Assembly (NCBI GenBank): GCA_011455275.1
Contig: CP015028.1
Span: 904,911 to 968,910, forward strand
Length of the DNA: 64,000 bases
From: Pasteurellaceae bacterium Orientalotternb1
GTDB taxonomy: Bacteria; Pseudomonadota; Gammaproteobacteria; Enterobacterales; Pasteurellaceae
Direction: 5' to 3'
Under the pieces are notes generated by a model. That model saw only the letters and a list, made by a program, of their open reading frames with translations, was not told the origin of the DNA and made no database searches. The first letter of the stretch is position 1, and every line of letters begins with the position of its first letter. The position numbers and the translations under genes are program-made. Below, in pieces: positions 1 to 9,451 of this stretch.

Positions 1-110
1 ACAGTAAGGAGTGGTTTGTAACTAATAAATTGAATTTTCTTGAAGAAATTTATGTTAAAATCACAATAATTTTAATCCAATCCATAACTATTAAATAAAA
101 GGATATAAAA

Positions 111-2552
111 ATGTCTAGCTTGGTTAGCTTTTATCGTAAAGTTTTAAATTTACCCCTTTCTTTGTTAGTCAAATCGCATTCAATCCCAACGGAACCTGTT
201 CAAGAGCTTGGTTTGAACCTTGATCAGCCTTTTGTTTACGTATTACCTTATACTTCGCAGACGGATTTATTAGTTTTGCAGAAAAACTGTTTAACATTGA
301 ATTTGCCTGATCCTTTGCAAAATAATGAAATCAATGGACAATCATTGCCACGCTATGTGTTTTTAGATGAAGGTCGCCGTTTTTTTAAAAGTAAAGGTGC
401 AAAAAGTGAAACAGAATCTGTTTTTTATCGCTATTTAGATTTACACCGAGAAAATCCACAACTGGATGTGCAAGTGATTCCTGTCTCCGTGTTATGGGGG
501 CGTGCACCAGGCAAAGAAAAAGGGCTGCCAGTCTTACGTTTACTGGGGGGCTTTGAGCGTTTCTGGATGATTTTATGGTTCGGTCGAGACAATTTTGTAC
601 GCTTTTCTCAAGCGGTTTCGCTACGTTATATGGTTGAAACGCATGGAGCAGATGAAGGTATCGCTCAAAAACTTGCTCGTGTGGCAAAAATGCACTTTGC
701 CAAACAGCGTTATTCAGCAACGGGGCCTCGCTTGCCAAATCGTCAAGCTATGTTTAACAAATTATTGCAATCACCAGCGATTATAGCTGCCATTGAAGAT
801 GAAGCGAAAAAACCGAAAAGTTCGCCTGAGAAAGCTCGTAAGGAAGCCGAAAAAATTCTGGATGAAATCGCTGCGAATGTAAAATACGAAAGTTTGCGTA
901 CCGCTGATCGTGTGTTGAGTTGGTTGTGGAATAAGCTCTATCAAGGTATTAACGTCCAATACGCCGAGCGTGTGCGTAAATTGGCATTGGAAGGACACGA
1001 GCTGGTTTATGTACCGTGTCACCGCAGCCATATGGACTACCTGTTGCTCTCATATATTCTCTATCATCAAGGGTTAGTACCGCCGCATATCGCCGCAGGG
1101 GTGAATCTAAACTTCTGGCCAGCAGGCCCATTATTCCGTAGTTGGGGGGCTTTTTTCTTACGCCGTACTTTCAAAGGTAATCGCTTATATTCGACGATTT
1201 TCCGTGAATATTTAGCGGAATTATTCTACCGTGGCTATTCAGTGGAATATTTTATTGAAGGCGGTCGCTCACGCACGGGGCGTTTACTCGATCCAAAAAC
1301 AGGAATGATGTCGATGACCTTGCAAGCCCTACAACGTGGTTTGTCTCGCCCGATCAGCATCGTACCAGTGTATATTGGCTACGAACACGTTTTAGAAGTG
1401 GATACTTACGCTAAAGAACTACGTGGTGCGGAGAAAGAGAAAGAAAATGCGGGCTTGGTGCTACGGGTGATCAAAAAACTTCGCAACCTTGGTCAAGGCT
1501 ATGTGAATTTTGGCGAACCGATTCAGCTCAATCACTATCTCAATTTGCAATTTCCTGAGTGGAAAGAACCGCTTGCAGAGGGAGAACGCCCAAAATGGCT
1601 AAATAATGCAGTGGAAGCGGTGTCTAAACAGGTGATGGTCAATATCAATAATGCCGCAGCGGTAAATGCGAAGAACTTAATTGGTTCGGTGTTGTTGGCG
1701 TCTCGTCAGCGTTCGCTCACCCGTGAACAGTTAATTGAACAAGTCGAAAGTTACTTGGAATTATTCAAAAATGTGCCGTATTCGAAGGATGTGACGTTGC
1801 CAACAGATTCAGCCGATGAAATGCTCGATCACGTTATCACCTTGCCTCGTTCAGGCGTGATTTCTGAGAAAGATAGCTTCGGTGAAATTATCCGTTTAGA
1901 TCGCCAATCGGCAGTATTGATGACTTACTACCGCAACAATATTCAGCACTTGTTTGTATTGCCGTCGTTGGTGGCAAGCATTGTGTTACACCATGAAGCG
2001 ATTTCAAAAGATCTGATTATTCAAAGTGTGAATCGTATTTATCCATTCTTACAAGCAGAACTGTTCCTGCATTTTGCTCAAAACGATGTGTGTGCCCAAG
2101 TGGAAGCCATTTTGCAGGAATTTACTCGCCAGCAACTGATTAAGAATGAAAGCGAAATGTTGATGATTAACCGTCATCGAATTCGTGCTTTACAGCTACA
2201 TTCTGCGGGTGTACGGGAAGTGTTACAACGTTACTACATTAGCTTGAGTATTTTAATTGAACAGCCTGAAATCAGCCGCAATGAACTGGAAAAAGAGAGT
2301 CGCTCAATTGCTCAGCGTTTATCGGTGTTGCTTGGCATCAACGCCCCTGAATTCTTCGATAAAGCGTTATTCTCCACTTTTAGTAACACACTTAAAGAAC
2401 AAGGATATTTTGATGAAGATGGCAATGCGGTGGTTGCGAAAGTGCAAGATACAGAAGCCCTGTTGCGTGGTTTGATTTCCGTTGAAGTGCAACAAACAAT
2501 CCAAGGGGCAATGGTAAAATTAGAAAAAAGCGAAGAGAATATTCAACCGTAA
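111..2552 (+). CDS. plsB: Glycerol-3-phosphate 1-O-acyltransferase PlsB
   Basis: Inner-membrane enzyme that acylates the sn-1 position of glycerol-3-phosphate, the first step of phospholipid synthesis. The 813-residue length matches the long gammaproteobacterial PlsB. The acyltransferase motif HRSHMD (HX4D) lies near residue 304 and the glycerol-phosphate-binding motif [10 protein letters not shown] near residue 382. The ATG has the ribosome site AAAGGA 8-9 bases upstream. The first 110 bases of the window are AT-rich leader with no gene. It is a stand-alone transcription unit followed closely by the peroxidase gene on the same strand. Identification is from recognised family motifs. Confidence 0.96.
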   Translation: MSSLVSFYRKVLNLPLSLLVKSHSIPTEPVQELGLNLDQPFVYVLPYTSQTDLLVLQKNCLTLNLPDPLQNNEINGQSLPRYVFLDEGRRFFKSKGAKSETESVFYRYLDLHRENPQLDVQVIPVSVLWGRAPGKEKGLPVLRLLGGFERFWMILWFGRDNFVRFSQAVSLRYMVETHGADEGIAQKLARVAKMHFAKQRYSATGPRLPNRQAMFNKLLQSPAIIAAIEDEAKKPKSSPEKARKEAEKILDEIAANVKYESLRTADRVLSWLWNKLYQGINVQYAERVRKLALEGHELVYVPCHRSHMDYLLLSYILYHQGLVPPHIAAGVNLNFWPAGPLFRSWGAFFLRRTFKGNRLYSTIFREYLAELFYRGYSVEYFIEGGRSRTGRLLDPKTGMMSMTLQALQRGLSRPISIVPVYIGYEHVLEVDTYAKELRGAEKEKENAGLVLRVIKKLRNLGQGYVNFGEPIQLNHYLNLQFPEWKEPLAEGERPKWLNNAVEAVSKQVMVNINNAAAVNAKNLIGSVLLASRQRSLTREQLIEQVESYLELFKNVPYSKDVTLPTDSADEMLDHVITLPRSGVISEKDSFGEIIRLDRQSAVLMTYYRNNIQHLFVLPSLVASIVLHHEAISKDLIIQSVNRIYPFLQAELFLHFAQNDVCAQVEAILQEFTRQQLIKNESEMLMINRHRIRALQLHSAGVREVLQRYYISLSILIEQPEISRNELEKESRSIAQRLSVLLGINAPEFFDKALFSTFSNTLKEQGYFDEDGNAVVAKVQDTEALLRGLISVEVQQTIQGAMVKLEKSEENIQP

Positions 2553-2580
2553 TCAACAGAAGCATAATTTGGAGAATACA

Positions 2581-3498
2581 ATGGCAACCCCACAAAGTGG
2601 CGTGACCTTAACCCATCGAAAAGCGGGTATTTTTATTGAAGCAATGGTGTCTGATGCGGAATCTTTGCGTTCAAAAATTCAATATGTTTATCAACAATTT
2701 GAACAAATTCAAGCACAATTCGCGGACGAGCATCTTGGGCTGACCATCGCCTTTGGTACAAAGCTTTGGCGGCAGTTAGTAAGCGGTCAATCTGCGACAG
2801 AGTTGCACGATTTTCAACCGCTTGGCAAAGCCGAACAGGAATTTGCTCCAGCAACTCAACGGGATTTGTTCGTGCATATTCAGTCTAATCGACCTGATGT
2901 CAATTTCAGCGTCGCATTGATGATTGTCGATCAACTTAAAGAGTGTATTCAAGTCGTGGAGGAAATCCACGGTTTCCGTTGGGTGGAAGAACGGGATTTT
3001 ACGGGTTTTATTGATGGCACAGAGAACCCGAAAACCGATGAAAAACTGCGTGAAATCGCATTGATTGACGACGGTGAAGATACTGGTGGCAGTTATGTGT
3101 TAAGCCAACGTTATGTGCATAATTTAGACAAATGGTACAAAATGTCGGTCGATCGCCAAGAGCAAGTAATCGGTCGTACCAAAGCGGACAGCGTAGAATT
3201 AGATGATGTTCCGCCGCAATCACACGTTGGGCGGGTGGATCTCAAAGAAGATGGTAAGGGATTAAAAATTTTACGCCATAGCTTGCCATACGGCTTAGCC
3301 AGCGGAGAACACGGTTTATATTTCTTGGCATTCTCAAAACGCTTGTACAACATCGACAAACAGTTGTTGAGTATGTTTGGCGAATTAGACGGCAAAACTG
3401 ACCGCTTGCTTGGTTTCACCAAAGCGGTAACAGGCAGTTATTATTACGCTCCAAGCCTTGAGCAGCTGCTCAATTTGCAAAAAATTGAGCGGATCTGA
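2581..3498 (+). CDS. DyP-type heme peroxidase (YfeX-like)
   Basis: Dye-decolourising peroxidase family protein of about 305 residues, probably cytoplasmic (no signal peptide). The family motif GXXDG is seen in GFIDGTENP, carrying the catalytic aspartate, and the proximal heme histidine is expected in the segment KILRHSLPYG. An in-frame TTG lies 12 bases upstream, but the ATG at 2581 is preceded by GGAG at 2571-2574 with good spacing, so I start there. The gene begins 28 bases after plsB and may be cotranscribed. YfeX relatives have been described as porphyrinogen oxidases; the physiological substrate here is not shown by the sequence. Confidence 0.9.
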   Translation: MATPQSGVTLTHRKAGIFIEAMVSDAESLRSKIQYVYQQFEQIQAQFADEHLGLTIAFGTKLWRQLVSGQSATELHDFQPLGKAEQEFAPATQRDLFVHIQSNRPDVNFSVALMIVDQLKECIQVVEEIHGFRWVEERDFTGFIDGTENPKTDEKLREIALIDDGEDTGGSYVLSQRYVHNLDKWYKMSVDRQEQVIGRTKADSVELDDVPPQSHVGRVDLKEDGKGLKILRHSLPYGLASGEHGLYFLAFSKRLYNIDKQLLSMFGELDGKTDRLLGFTKAVTGSYYYAPSLEQLLNLQKIERI

Positions 3499-3502
3499 CC
3501 GC

Positions 3503-3532
3503 TTGCAAAAAGACTAAATCGGGCGGTATAAT
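3503..3532 (+). promoter_or_regulatory. Candidate promoter for the TPP leader and thiB
   Basis: TTGCAA at 3503-3508 and a perfect TATAAT at 3527-3532 are separated by 18 bases. The -35 lies inside a USS copy, and the -10 is the loop of a seven-pair hairpin (CGGGCGG 3520-3526 with CCGCCCG 3533-3539). Transcription would start just before the riboswitch. Confidence 0.55.
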
Positions 3533-3545
3533 CCGCCCGTTCTCA

Positions 3546-3624
3546 TTGGGGTGCTACTTGTGTGGCTGAGAAATACCCATAGAACCTGATCTGACTAATA
3601 TCAGCGTAGGGATTTGAGACAGGA
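3546..3624 (+). promoter_or_regulatory. TPP riboswitch (THI element)
   Basis: The conserved thiamine pyrophosphate aptamer elements are present in order: GGGGTGC, CTGAGAAATACCC, GAACCTGATCTG, and TAATATCAGCGTAGGGA. It sits about 60 bases upstream of thiB on the same strand. Known TPP riboswitches shut off thiamine genes when TPP is plentiful, so thiB is probably repressed by cellular TPP. Confidence 0.95.
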
Positions 3625-3683
3625 ATAGCGGTATTCTTCCCGTTTTAAATCCTTCTATTTCAATTATTTAGAAGGAAATTTCA

Positions 3684-4661
3684 ATGAAACTTAAACCACT
3701 TTTCTCCCTTTCCACCCTTGCCCTTTCTTTTTCAACCTTAGCAAACCAACCGACTTTAACGGTTTATACCTACGATTCTTTTACTTCCGACTGGGGGGCT
3801 GCTCCAAAATTAGAGCCGATTTTTGAAAAACAATGTGGTTGCGACCTGAAATTTATGCCGTTTGAAGATGGCGTAACGATGTTCAACCGTATCCGTTTAG
3901 AAGGCAACAAAACCAAAGCCGATGTAATGTTAGGCATTGATAACTTTGTGATGCCAGAAGCGGAAAAATCAGGATTATTTGTGGAAAGTGGATTAGAAAA
4001 CAAAGGGTTAGATCTTAACTGGACAGATAAAACCTTTGTGCCTTTTGACTTTGGTGAATATGCTTTTATTTACAACAAACAAAAAGTAGCAAATCCACCA
4101 AAAAGCCTTAAAGAGTTAGTTGAACGCCAAGATCTCAAAGTGATTTATCAAGATCCTCGTACTAGCACCGTTGGGCGTGGCTTGCTATTTTGGATGAACA
4201 GTGTTTACGGTGATAAAGCTGAACAAGCGTGGCAAGATCTTGCCAAGCATACCGTGACTGTGGGCAAAGGCTGGTCAGAAACCTACGGGGCGTTCTTAAA
4301 AGGTGAGTCGGATTTAGTTCTCAGCTATGCCACTTCTCCGCTTTATCATCAATGGCACGAAAAAGATGAAAACTATGTGGCAGCGAATTTTGCTGAAGGG
4401 CATTTAGTCCAAGTGGAAGTGGCAGCAATCACCAAAGCAAGCAAACAGCCACAGTTAGCCAAACAATTTTTGGCTTTCTTACAACAGCCTGAAGCTCAAA
4501 AAATTATCTCATTCCACAACGTGATGAAACCTGTGGTGAGCAGCCAAGCGGATCCATTATTCAAAACATTACCAACCTATTCTGCAGCAAACTTCACCCA
4601 GCCAAGCACCGACACCGTGAAGCAATGGTTAGCCACTTGGCAAAAAGCGGTAAGTAAATAA
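3684..4661 (+). CDS. thiB: Thiamine ABC transporter substrate-binding protein ThiB
   Basis: Periplasmic binding protein for thiamine and its phosphates. The 325-residue protein has a Sec signal peptide (cleavage likely after STLA-NQ near residue 21), then TLTVYTYDSF, KADVMLGIDN and YQDPRTSTVGRG, all shared with E. coli ThiB as I remember it. The ribosome site AAGGA precedes the ATG. It lies directly behind a TPP riboswitch. The permease ThiP and ATPase ThiQ genes, which normally follow thiB, are absent here; the next gene is pabB. So it must work with a transporter encoded elsewhere. Confidence 0.95.
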   Translation: MKLKPLFSLSTLALSFSTLANQPTLTVYTYDSFTSDWGAAPKLEPIFEKQCGCDLKFMPFEDGVTMFNRIRLEGNKTKADVMLGIDNFVMPEAEKSGLFVESGLENKGLDLNWTDKTFVPFDFGEYAFIYNKQKVANPPKSLKELVERQDLKVIYQDPRTSTVGRGLLFWMNSVYGDKAEQAWQDLAKHTVTVGKGWSETYGAFLKGESDLVLSYATSPLYHQWHEKDENYVAANFAEGHLVQVEVAAITKASKQPQLAKQFLAFLQQPEAQKIISFHNVMKPVVSSQADPLFKTLPTYSAANFTQPSTDTVKQWLATWQKAVSK

Positions 4662-4678
4662 CCGCTTGCATTGAAATC

Positions 4679-4700
4679 TTCCCCAATTCGTTGGGGAAGA
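4679..4700 (+). terminator. Hairpin after thiB
   Basis: CTTCCCCAA and TTGGGGAAG form a strong stem with a short loop just past the thiB stop. No T-run follows on the plus strand, so it may act as an mRNA 3' stabiliser or a weak terminator. Confidence 0.45.
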
Positions 4701-4749
4701 ACGATCAAAACAATTCGCTAAAACGCCATTCTAACTTCGCAAAAATTGC

Positions 4750-4755
4750 TATAAT
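4750..4755 (+). promoter_or_regulatory. -10 box upstream of pabB
   Basis: A perfect TATAAT (extended by TGC downstream) lies 30 bases ahead of the pabB start. No good -35 is visible at 16-18 bases upstream, so this is a partial promoter prediction. Confidence 0.4.
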
Positions 4756-4785
4756 GCAACCATTCTTCGCTTTTATTGATAACCA

Positions 4786-5757
4786 ATGCAGCATTTTATT
4801 CAACAAGCCAATTTATTTGGTGAACGCAAACAGCCTTTCTTTTTTTTAATCGATTTTGAGCAAAAAAAGCCTCAAATTTATCCGCTTGATCAAGCGGTTG
4901 AAAATGGGATCTCGTTTGTATTTCCAACAATAACGAATTGGGTAGAAAAACCAACATTTTTACCAAAATTAGAATTAAACATTACGCCAGCGGATTTTAA
5001 AAATTACCAACAAAGTTTTGAATTAGTAAAATCTCAAATTCAGGCAGGAAATAGTTATTTATTAAACTTAACTTGCCAAACAAAAATTACTTCAAATTAC
5101 GATCTAAAACAGATTTTTCTCGCCAGCAAAGCCAAATATAAATTACTGTTAGAAAATCAGTTTGTCTGTTTTTCTCCAGAATGTTTTGTACGAATTGAAC
5201 AGAATAAAATCTATTCTTATCCAATGAAAGGCACTATTAATGCAAACGAAGAAAATGCCGCAGAGAAGTTAATCTGTTCAGAAAAAGAATTTACTGAACA
5301 TAATACTATTGTTGATTTAATTCGTAATGATTTAGCTTTAGTCGCCAATAATATTCAGGTTAGTAAATATCGTTATGTAGAAAAAGTGCAAACCCACCGT
5401 GGTGCTATTTATCAAACCAGTTCGGAAATTTGTGGGGAATTGGTGGAGAATTGGCAAGCAAAAATCGGTACAATGTTGGCAAAACTATTGCCTGCAGGCT
5501 CAATTAGTGGGGCACCGAAAGTGAAGACTGTTGAAATTATTCGACAAGCAGAGCAGCGAGAACGAGGCTATTACACAGGTATTTTTGGTTATTTTGATGG
5601 CGAAAATTTAGAAAGTGCGGTAGCAATTCGTTATATTGAACAACAAAATAATCAGCTTATTTTTCGCAGTGGTGGCGGTATTACATCATTAAGTGATTTA
5701 AACGAAGAATATAATGAAATTTTAGAGAAGGTTTATGTGCCAATTTCCTCTGTTTGA
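4786..5757 (+). CDS. pabB: Aminodeoxychorismate synthase component I PabB
   Basis: Converts chorismate plus ammonia to 4-amino-4-deoxychorismate in p-aminobenzoate/folate synthesis. The 323-residue protein is the compact chorismate-binding form lacking a long N-terminal lobe. Conserved chorismate-binding segments are visible: PMKGTI, HNTIVDLIRNDL, LPAGSISGAPK and YYTGIFGYFDG, with RSGGGIT near the C-terminus. The 3' end overlaps the next gene, an aminodeoxychorismate lyase, by 23 bases, so the two are translationally linked and do consecutive steps. The glutaminase subunit PabA is not encoded nearby; TrpG may supply it. Confidence 0.93.
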   Translation: MQHFIQQANLFGERKQPFFFLIDFEQKKPQIYPLDQAVENGISFVFPTITNWVEKPTFLPKLELNITPADFKNYQQSFELVKSQIQAGNSYLLNLTCQTKITSNYDLKQIFLASKAKYKLLLENQFVCFSPECFVRIEQNKIYSYPMKGTINANEENAAEKLICSEKEFTEHNTIVDLIRNDLALVANNIQVSKYRYVEKVQTHRGAIYQTSSEICGELVENWQAKIGTMLAKLLPAGSISGAPKVKTVEIIRQAEQRERGYYTGIFGYFDGENLESAVAIRYIEQQNNQLIFRSGGGITSLSDLNEEYNEILEKVYVPISSV

Positions 5758-6337
5758 AACTTTGGCGGTTATTGATGGACAATTTCAACGTTTGAATTAT
5801 CATCAGCAGCGTGTCAATTTTGCATTTAACTATTTTTTTAAATCGGAAACGATTTTAGATTTAACCCAAATAGCCATTCCTGCAGCTTTTCAATCAGGTT
5901 TTTTTCGCTGTCGAATTGATTATTCAGCAAAAGAGTTTGATGTTAAATTTTATGCTTATACGTCACGAAAAACTGCCCGCTTTCAATGTGTTTATACAGA
6001 AGATTTAGATTATCAATTCAAATATAGCGATCGCAAGCGGTTAGATTTTGCCAAAGATTTGCAAATTGATGAAGTGATTATTATCAATAATGGCTTTGTG
6101 AGTGATTGCACTATCGGCAATTTACTCTTTTTAAAGCATGAAAAATGGTACAGTCCGCAGCATTATTTATTAAAAGGCACACAATTAAGTTATTTATTAG
6201 ATCAACAAAAAGTGGAGCTTGTGCCAATTCATGTAGATGATCTGTTTGGTTATGAAAAAATTATGGTGATCAATGCGTTAAATCCCTTTGAGCTGGAGCG
6301 AGCAGTTTCGATCAATTCGTCAAGTGTCTTACGTTAG
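5735..6337 (+). CDS. Class IV aminotransferase, probable aminodeoxychorismate lyase
   Basis: PLP enzyme of the branched-chain aminotransferase/PabC fold, predicted to release pyruvate from aminodeoxychorismate and yield p-aminobenzoate. The 200 residues are short compared with E. coli PabC (about 269). The putative PLP lysine is K96 in FKYSDRKRLDFA, and the segment DEVIIINNGFVSDCTIGNLLF matches the family pattern before the cofactor phosphate site. It overlaps pabB by 23 bases. Function is inferred from family and context; the shortened N-terminal domain is typical of some Pasteurellaceae versions to my knowledge but was not verified. Confidence 0.82.
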   Translation: MCQFPLFETLAVIDGQFQRLNYHQQRVNFAFNYFFKSETILDLTQIAIPAAFQSGFFRCRIDYSAKEFDVKFYAYTSRKTARFQCVYTEDLDYQFKYSDRKRLDFAKDLQIDEVIIINNGFVSDCTIGNLLFLKHEKWYSPQHYLLKGTQLSYLLDQQKVELVPIHVDDLFGYEKIMVINALNPFELERAVSINSSSVLR

Positions 6338-6372
6338 GTTTGCGACACAGATCGAAAAATTTGAAAAAAAAC

Positions 6373-6400
6373 TTGAAACTGTATATTCAAACAGTATAAT
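6373..6400 (+). promoter_or_regulatory. recA promoter with LexA (SOS) operator
   Basis: A -35 TTGAAA (6373-6378) and -10 TATAAT (6395-6400) are separated by exactly the 16-base SOS box CTGTATATTCAAACAG (6379-6394), which fits the CTG-N10-CAG LexA consensus. Bound LexA would cover the entire spacer. Confidence 0.93.
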
Positions 6401-6444
6401 GCAACAAAATTTATGATTGTTAAATCAAATACAAGGATTATTTT

Positions 6445-7548
6445 ATGGCAGAAAAAAAATCATCAGTCTCAACCGTTACTAAACATACGGATCCAGAAAG
6501 TAAAGAAAAAGCGTTAGCCGCAGCACTTGCTCAAATTGAAAAACAGTTCGGCAAAGGCTCTATTATGACCTTAGGTGCAACGCAAGATCTTGATATCGAA
6601 GCGGTTTCAACGGGTTCAATTGGTCTAGACTTAGCCCTTGGGATCGGTGGTTTACCGATGGGGCGTATTGTCGAAATTTTTGGACCAGAGTCATCAGGTA
6701 AAACGACTTTAACGTTATCTCTCATTGCTGAAGCTCAAAAAATAGGTAAAACTTGTGCCTTCATTGATGCGGAACACGCTTTAGATCCTGTTTATGCTCG
6801 TAAGCTAGGTGTAAATACCGATAAGTTATTGATTTCACAGCCAGACCATGGTGAACAAGCCCTTGAGATTTGTGATGCGTTAGTGCGTTCAGGGGCAGTT
6901 GATGTGATTATCGTGGACTCTGTTGCCGCATTAACACCAAAAGCTGAAATTGAAGGGGAAATGGGCGATTCGCATATGGGACTGCAAGCTCGTTTGATGT
7001 CGCAAGCCTTGCGTAAATTAACAGGTAACGTGAAAAATACCAACTGTTTGGTGGTCTTCATCAACCAAATTCGGATGAAAATCGGTGTGATGTTTGGTAA
7101 TCCTGAAACTACAACGGGTGGAAATGCATTAAAATTCTACGCATCTGTACGTTTAGATATTCGTCGTTCAGGTGTGGTAAAAGACGGCGAAGAAATTTTA
7201 GGCAGCGAAACCAAAGTAAAAGTGGTGAAAAATAAAGTCTCTCCACCATTCCGCACGGCACAGTTTGATATTATGTACGGCGAAGGTATTTCCAAAGTGG
7301 GTGAAATTCTTGGTTTAGCTGTTGATCACGATTTAATTAAGAAATCAGGTGCTTGGTTCTCTTATAATGGTGAGAAAATCGGTCAAGGCAAAGCGAATGC
7401 AATGAAATGGCTGAAAGAGAATACGGAACAAGCAGATAAAATCGAGCAAGAGTTACGTGCATTGTTAATGGCAAACCCTGATAAGGTTGTAACAACGGCT
7501 GGATCGGATAGTAATGACAGTGCAGATGAACAATTTGAAGAACTTTAA
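6445..7548 (+). CDS. recA: Recombinase RecA
   Basis: DNA-dependent ATPase for homologous recombination, the coprotease for LexA, and needed here for integrating DNA taken up by natural competence. The 367-residue protein shows the Walker A motif GPESSGKTT, Walker B region [14 protein letters not shown] and the L2-loop region [32 protein letters not shown]. The acidic tail ends in [11 protein letters not shown] near-perfect promoter with LexA box lies upstream and a hairpin terminator immediately follows, before recX. Confidence 0.99.
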   Translation: MAEKKSSVSTVTKHTDPESKEKALAAALAQIEKQFGKGSIMTLGATQDLDIEAVSTGSIGLDLALGIGGLPMGRIVEIFGPESSGKTTLTLSLIAEAQKIGKTCAFIDAEHALDPVYARKLGVNTDKLLISQPDHGEQALEICDALVRSGAVDVIIVDSVAALTPKAEIEGEMGDSHMGLQARLMSQALRKLTGNVKNTNCLVVFINQIRMKIGVMFGNPETTTGGNALKFYASVRLDIRRSGVVKDGEEILGSETKVKVVKNKVSPPFRTAQFDIMYGEGISKVGEILGLAVDHDLIKKSGAWFSYNGEKIGQGKANAMKWLKENTEQADKIEQELRALLMANPDKVVTTAGSDSNDSADEQFEEL

Positions 7549-7555
7549 TTGATAA

Positions 7556-7585
7556 ATGCGGTGTAATGCACCGCATTTTTGTTAT
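7556..7585 (+). terminator. Rho-independent terminator between recA and recX
   Basis: ATGCGGTG and CACCGCAT form an eight-pair stem around a TAATG loop, followed by TTTTTG. Partial read-through would provide lower recX expression, the usual arrangement. Confidence 0.85.
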
Positions 7586-7591
7586 ATTTGC

Positions 7592-8044
7592 ATGAAACAA
7601 AAATCCACAGCAATTCAATATGTTGTTTATTTGCTCTCAAAGCGGGATTACAGTGAAGCTGAGTTGCGACAAAAATTAAAGCAGAAAGAGTATCTCGAAG
7701 AAGAAAGCGAAGAGGCGATTGGCAAAGCACAAGAACATCAATGGCAAAGTGATGAGCGGTTTTGTCGTCAGTTCATCCGTTATCGTTCGCAACAAGGCTA
7801 CGGACCAAACCGCTTAAAGCAAGAGTTGCGTTTTAAAGGTGTTGCCGATTGGCTAATTAGTCAAGAAATAGAAAATAGCGAAGTCGATTGGTTTGAATTG
7901 GCAGAGCGTGTATTTGAGAAAAAACGCCCAACGAATTGGGATATCAATGCTAAGCAAAAAATGTGGCGATATATGGTCAGCCACGGTTTTTACAGCGATC
8001 ATTTTAGTCACTTAATGGATCTAGATTATGACGACTACCCATAA
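7592..8044 (+). CDS. recX: Regulatory protein RecX
   Basis: Small helical protein that binds RecA filaments and limits RecA activity. About 150 residues; recognised by its place after recA and the RecX segments YLLSKRDYSEAELRQKL, CRQFIRYRSQQGYGPNRLKQEL and MDLDYDDY. The open frame extends 36 bases upstream, but that stretch is the recA terminator hairpin; the ATG at 7592 gives the usual RecX N-terminus. It overlaps the next gene by 17 bases. Confidence 0.93.
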   Translation: MKQKSTAIQYVVYLLSKRDYSEAELRQKLKQKEYLEEESEEAIGKAQEHQWQSDERFCRQFIRYRSQQGYGPNRLKQELRFKGVADWLISQEIENSEVDWFELAERVFEKKRPTNWDINAKQKMWRYMVSHGFYSDHFSHLMDLDYDDYP

Positions 8045-8360
8045 AATTACCTTTTTCAGCCGCTTTGAAGCGGATATTTTAAGCAGTAAAAAAACGATTA
8101 CAATTCGCGATTTATCTGAAGCTCATTTTCAGCCAAATCAGCAACTTTGCGTTTCAACCTATGAAACTGACCGCTTGTTTGCACATATTCGGGTGTTATC
8201 AGTTACACCGATTACTTTTGCAGAATTAAACGAGCAGCACGCCCAGCAAGAAAATATGACGCTAGAGCAGCTCAAACAAGTGATTCGGGAAATTTATCCA
8301 CAAGATGATCACTTTGTGGTAATTGAATTTGAATTGTTAAAGAGCAGCAAAGAGTTGTAA
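8028..8360 (+). CDS. yqfB: N4-acetylcytidine amidohydrolase (YqfB, ASCH domain)
   Basis: ASCH-fold enzyme that hydrolyses N4-acetylcytidine to cytidine and acetate. The 110-residue protein matches E. coli YqfB along its length: ITFFSRFEADIL, KKTITIRD, and AQQENMTLEQLK. The catalytic triad known in E. coli (K21, T24, E74) aligns with K22, T25 and E75. The start ATG lies inside the recX 3' end (17-base overlap), so it is translationally coupled to recX. Confidence 0.88.
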   Translation: MTTTHKITFFSRFEADILSSKKTITIRDLSEAHFQPNQQLCVSTYETDRLFAHIRVLSVTPITFAELNEQHAQQENMTLEQLKQVIREIYPQDDHFVVIEFELLKSSKEL

Positions 8361-8363
8361 TCA

Positions 8364-8894
8364 ATGAGTTTGTTTAAATCCACCAAACAGACGGAACTCT
8401 GCCCGCAATGCCAATTCCCATTGCAAATTAAACGAGGGAAGGCGGGGCTTTTTCTTGGCTGTTCGGCTTATCCAAAATGTGATTATCTCAAACCGCTGCA
8501 ACAAACAACCCATATTATTAAAACCCTTGATGAACTTTGCCCTGAATGCTATTCGCCGCTGCAACTCAAACAAGGGCATTTTGGTATTTTTATCGGCTGT
8601 AGTGCCTACCCTGATTGTGAATTTACCGTGCATAATGAGCTTGAAGTAAGCGAAGAATTTGTCTGCCCTGAATGCAAAAACCATAAATTAGTTGAGCGAA
8701 TAGGGCGTTCAGGTAAACATTTTTATGGCTGTAGCGGTTACCCTGAATGCAAATTTACTGTACCGAGTAAGCCGATTGAACGAGAATGTCCGCAATGCCA
8801 TTATCCTTTAGTCACTCAGAAAAAAGTGAGGGGCAAATTTGCATTTTTTTGTGCGAATAAACTGTGTCAGCACCTTTTTAGCGATAACGAATAA
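8364..8894 (+). CDS. yrdD: Topoisomerase I-type zinc-finger protein YrdD
   Basis: 176-residue protein made of four C4 zinc ribbons of the topoisomerase I C-terminal type: CPQC...CSAYPKC, CPEC...CSAYPDC, CPEC...CSGYPEC and CPQC...CANKLC. Family members bind single-stranded DNA; the cellular role is not established. It starts 3 bases after yqfB and its TAA overlaps the tsaC ATG by one base (TAATG). The yrdD-tsaC-aroE order is common in gammaproteobacteria. Confidence 0.88.
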   Translation: MSLFKSTKQTELCPQCQFPLQIKRGKAGLFLGCSAYPKCDYLKPLQQTTHIIKTLDELCPECYSPLQLKQGHFGIFIGCSAYPDCEFTVHNELEVSEEFVCPECKNHKLVERIGRSGKHFYGCSGYPECKFTVPSKPIERECPQCHYPLVTQKKVRGKFAFFCANKLCQHLFSDNE

Positions 8895-9448
8895 TGTACT
8901 CTTTTACTGAAATAGTCGAAAAACTCAAACAAGATCAAGTGGTAGCTTACCCAACGGAAGCTGTTTTTGGTTTGGGATGTAACCCAAATAGCGAGCATGC
9001 GGTCAGACATTTGTTAGCGTTAAAACAACGCCCTGAATCAAAAGGGCTGATTTTAATCGCCCCTAATCGCAAATTTTTATTACCTTATATTGATGAAACC
9101 CAGCTTTCTGAAGCAGAATGGCAGCGTTTTGAGCAACCTCAAGAGAAAGCGATCACATGGGTGATGCCTGCAAAAGCCGAAGTGCCACATTATCTCAAAG
9201 GGCAGTTTGAAACCATTGCGGTGAGATTATGCCAAGTACCAGCAGTGGTGGCGTTATGCCAAGCGACAGGCTTTGCTTTAACTTCTACCAGTGCAAATTT
9301 AACCACATTGCCGCCTTGCAGAACAGCTCAAGACGTAATGGCACAATTTGGTGATGATTTTCCTGTTGTGATCGCTGAAACAGGAGGAAAAAACAATCCT
9401 TCTGAAATTCGTGATATTTTTACCCAACAAATTTTTAGGCAGGGCTAA
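8894..9448 (+). CDS. tsaC: L-threonylcarbamoyladenylate synthase TsaC
   Basis: Makes threonylcarbamoyl-AMP from threonine, bicarbonate and ATP for the t6A modification of tRNA position 37. The 184-residue single YrdC domain shows AYPTEAVFGLGCNP, LKQRPESKGLILIA and LTSTSANL, the nucleotide/threonine-binding elements. Start and stop overlap neighbours by a base or a few bases, indicating one transcript with yrdD and aroE. Its partner TsaE is encoded at 14169-14642 in this window. Confidence 0.95.
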   Translation: MYSFTEIVEKLKQDQVVAYPTEAVFGLGCNPNSEHAVRHLLALKQRPESKGLILIAPNRKFLLPYIDETQLSEAEWQRFEQPQEKAITWVMPAKAEVPHYLKGQFETIAVRLCQVPAVVALCQATGFALTSTSANLTTLPPCRTAQDVMAQFGDDFPVVIAETGGKNNPSEIRDIFTQQIFRQG

Positions 9449-9451
9449 GTT

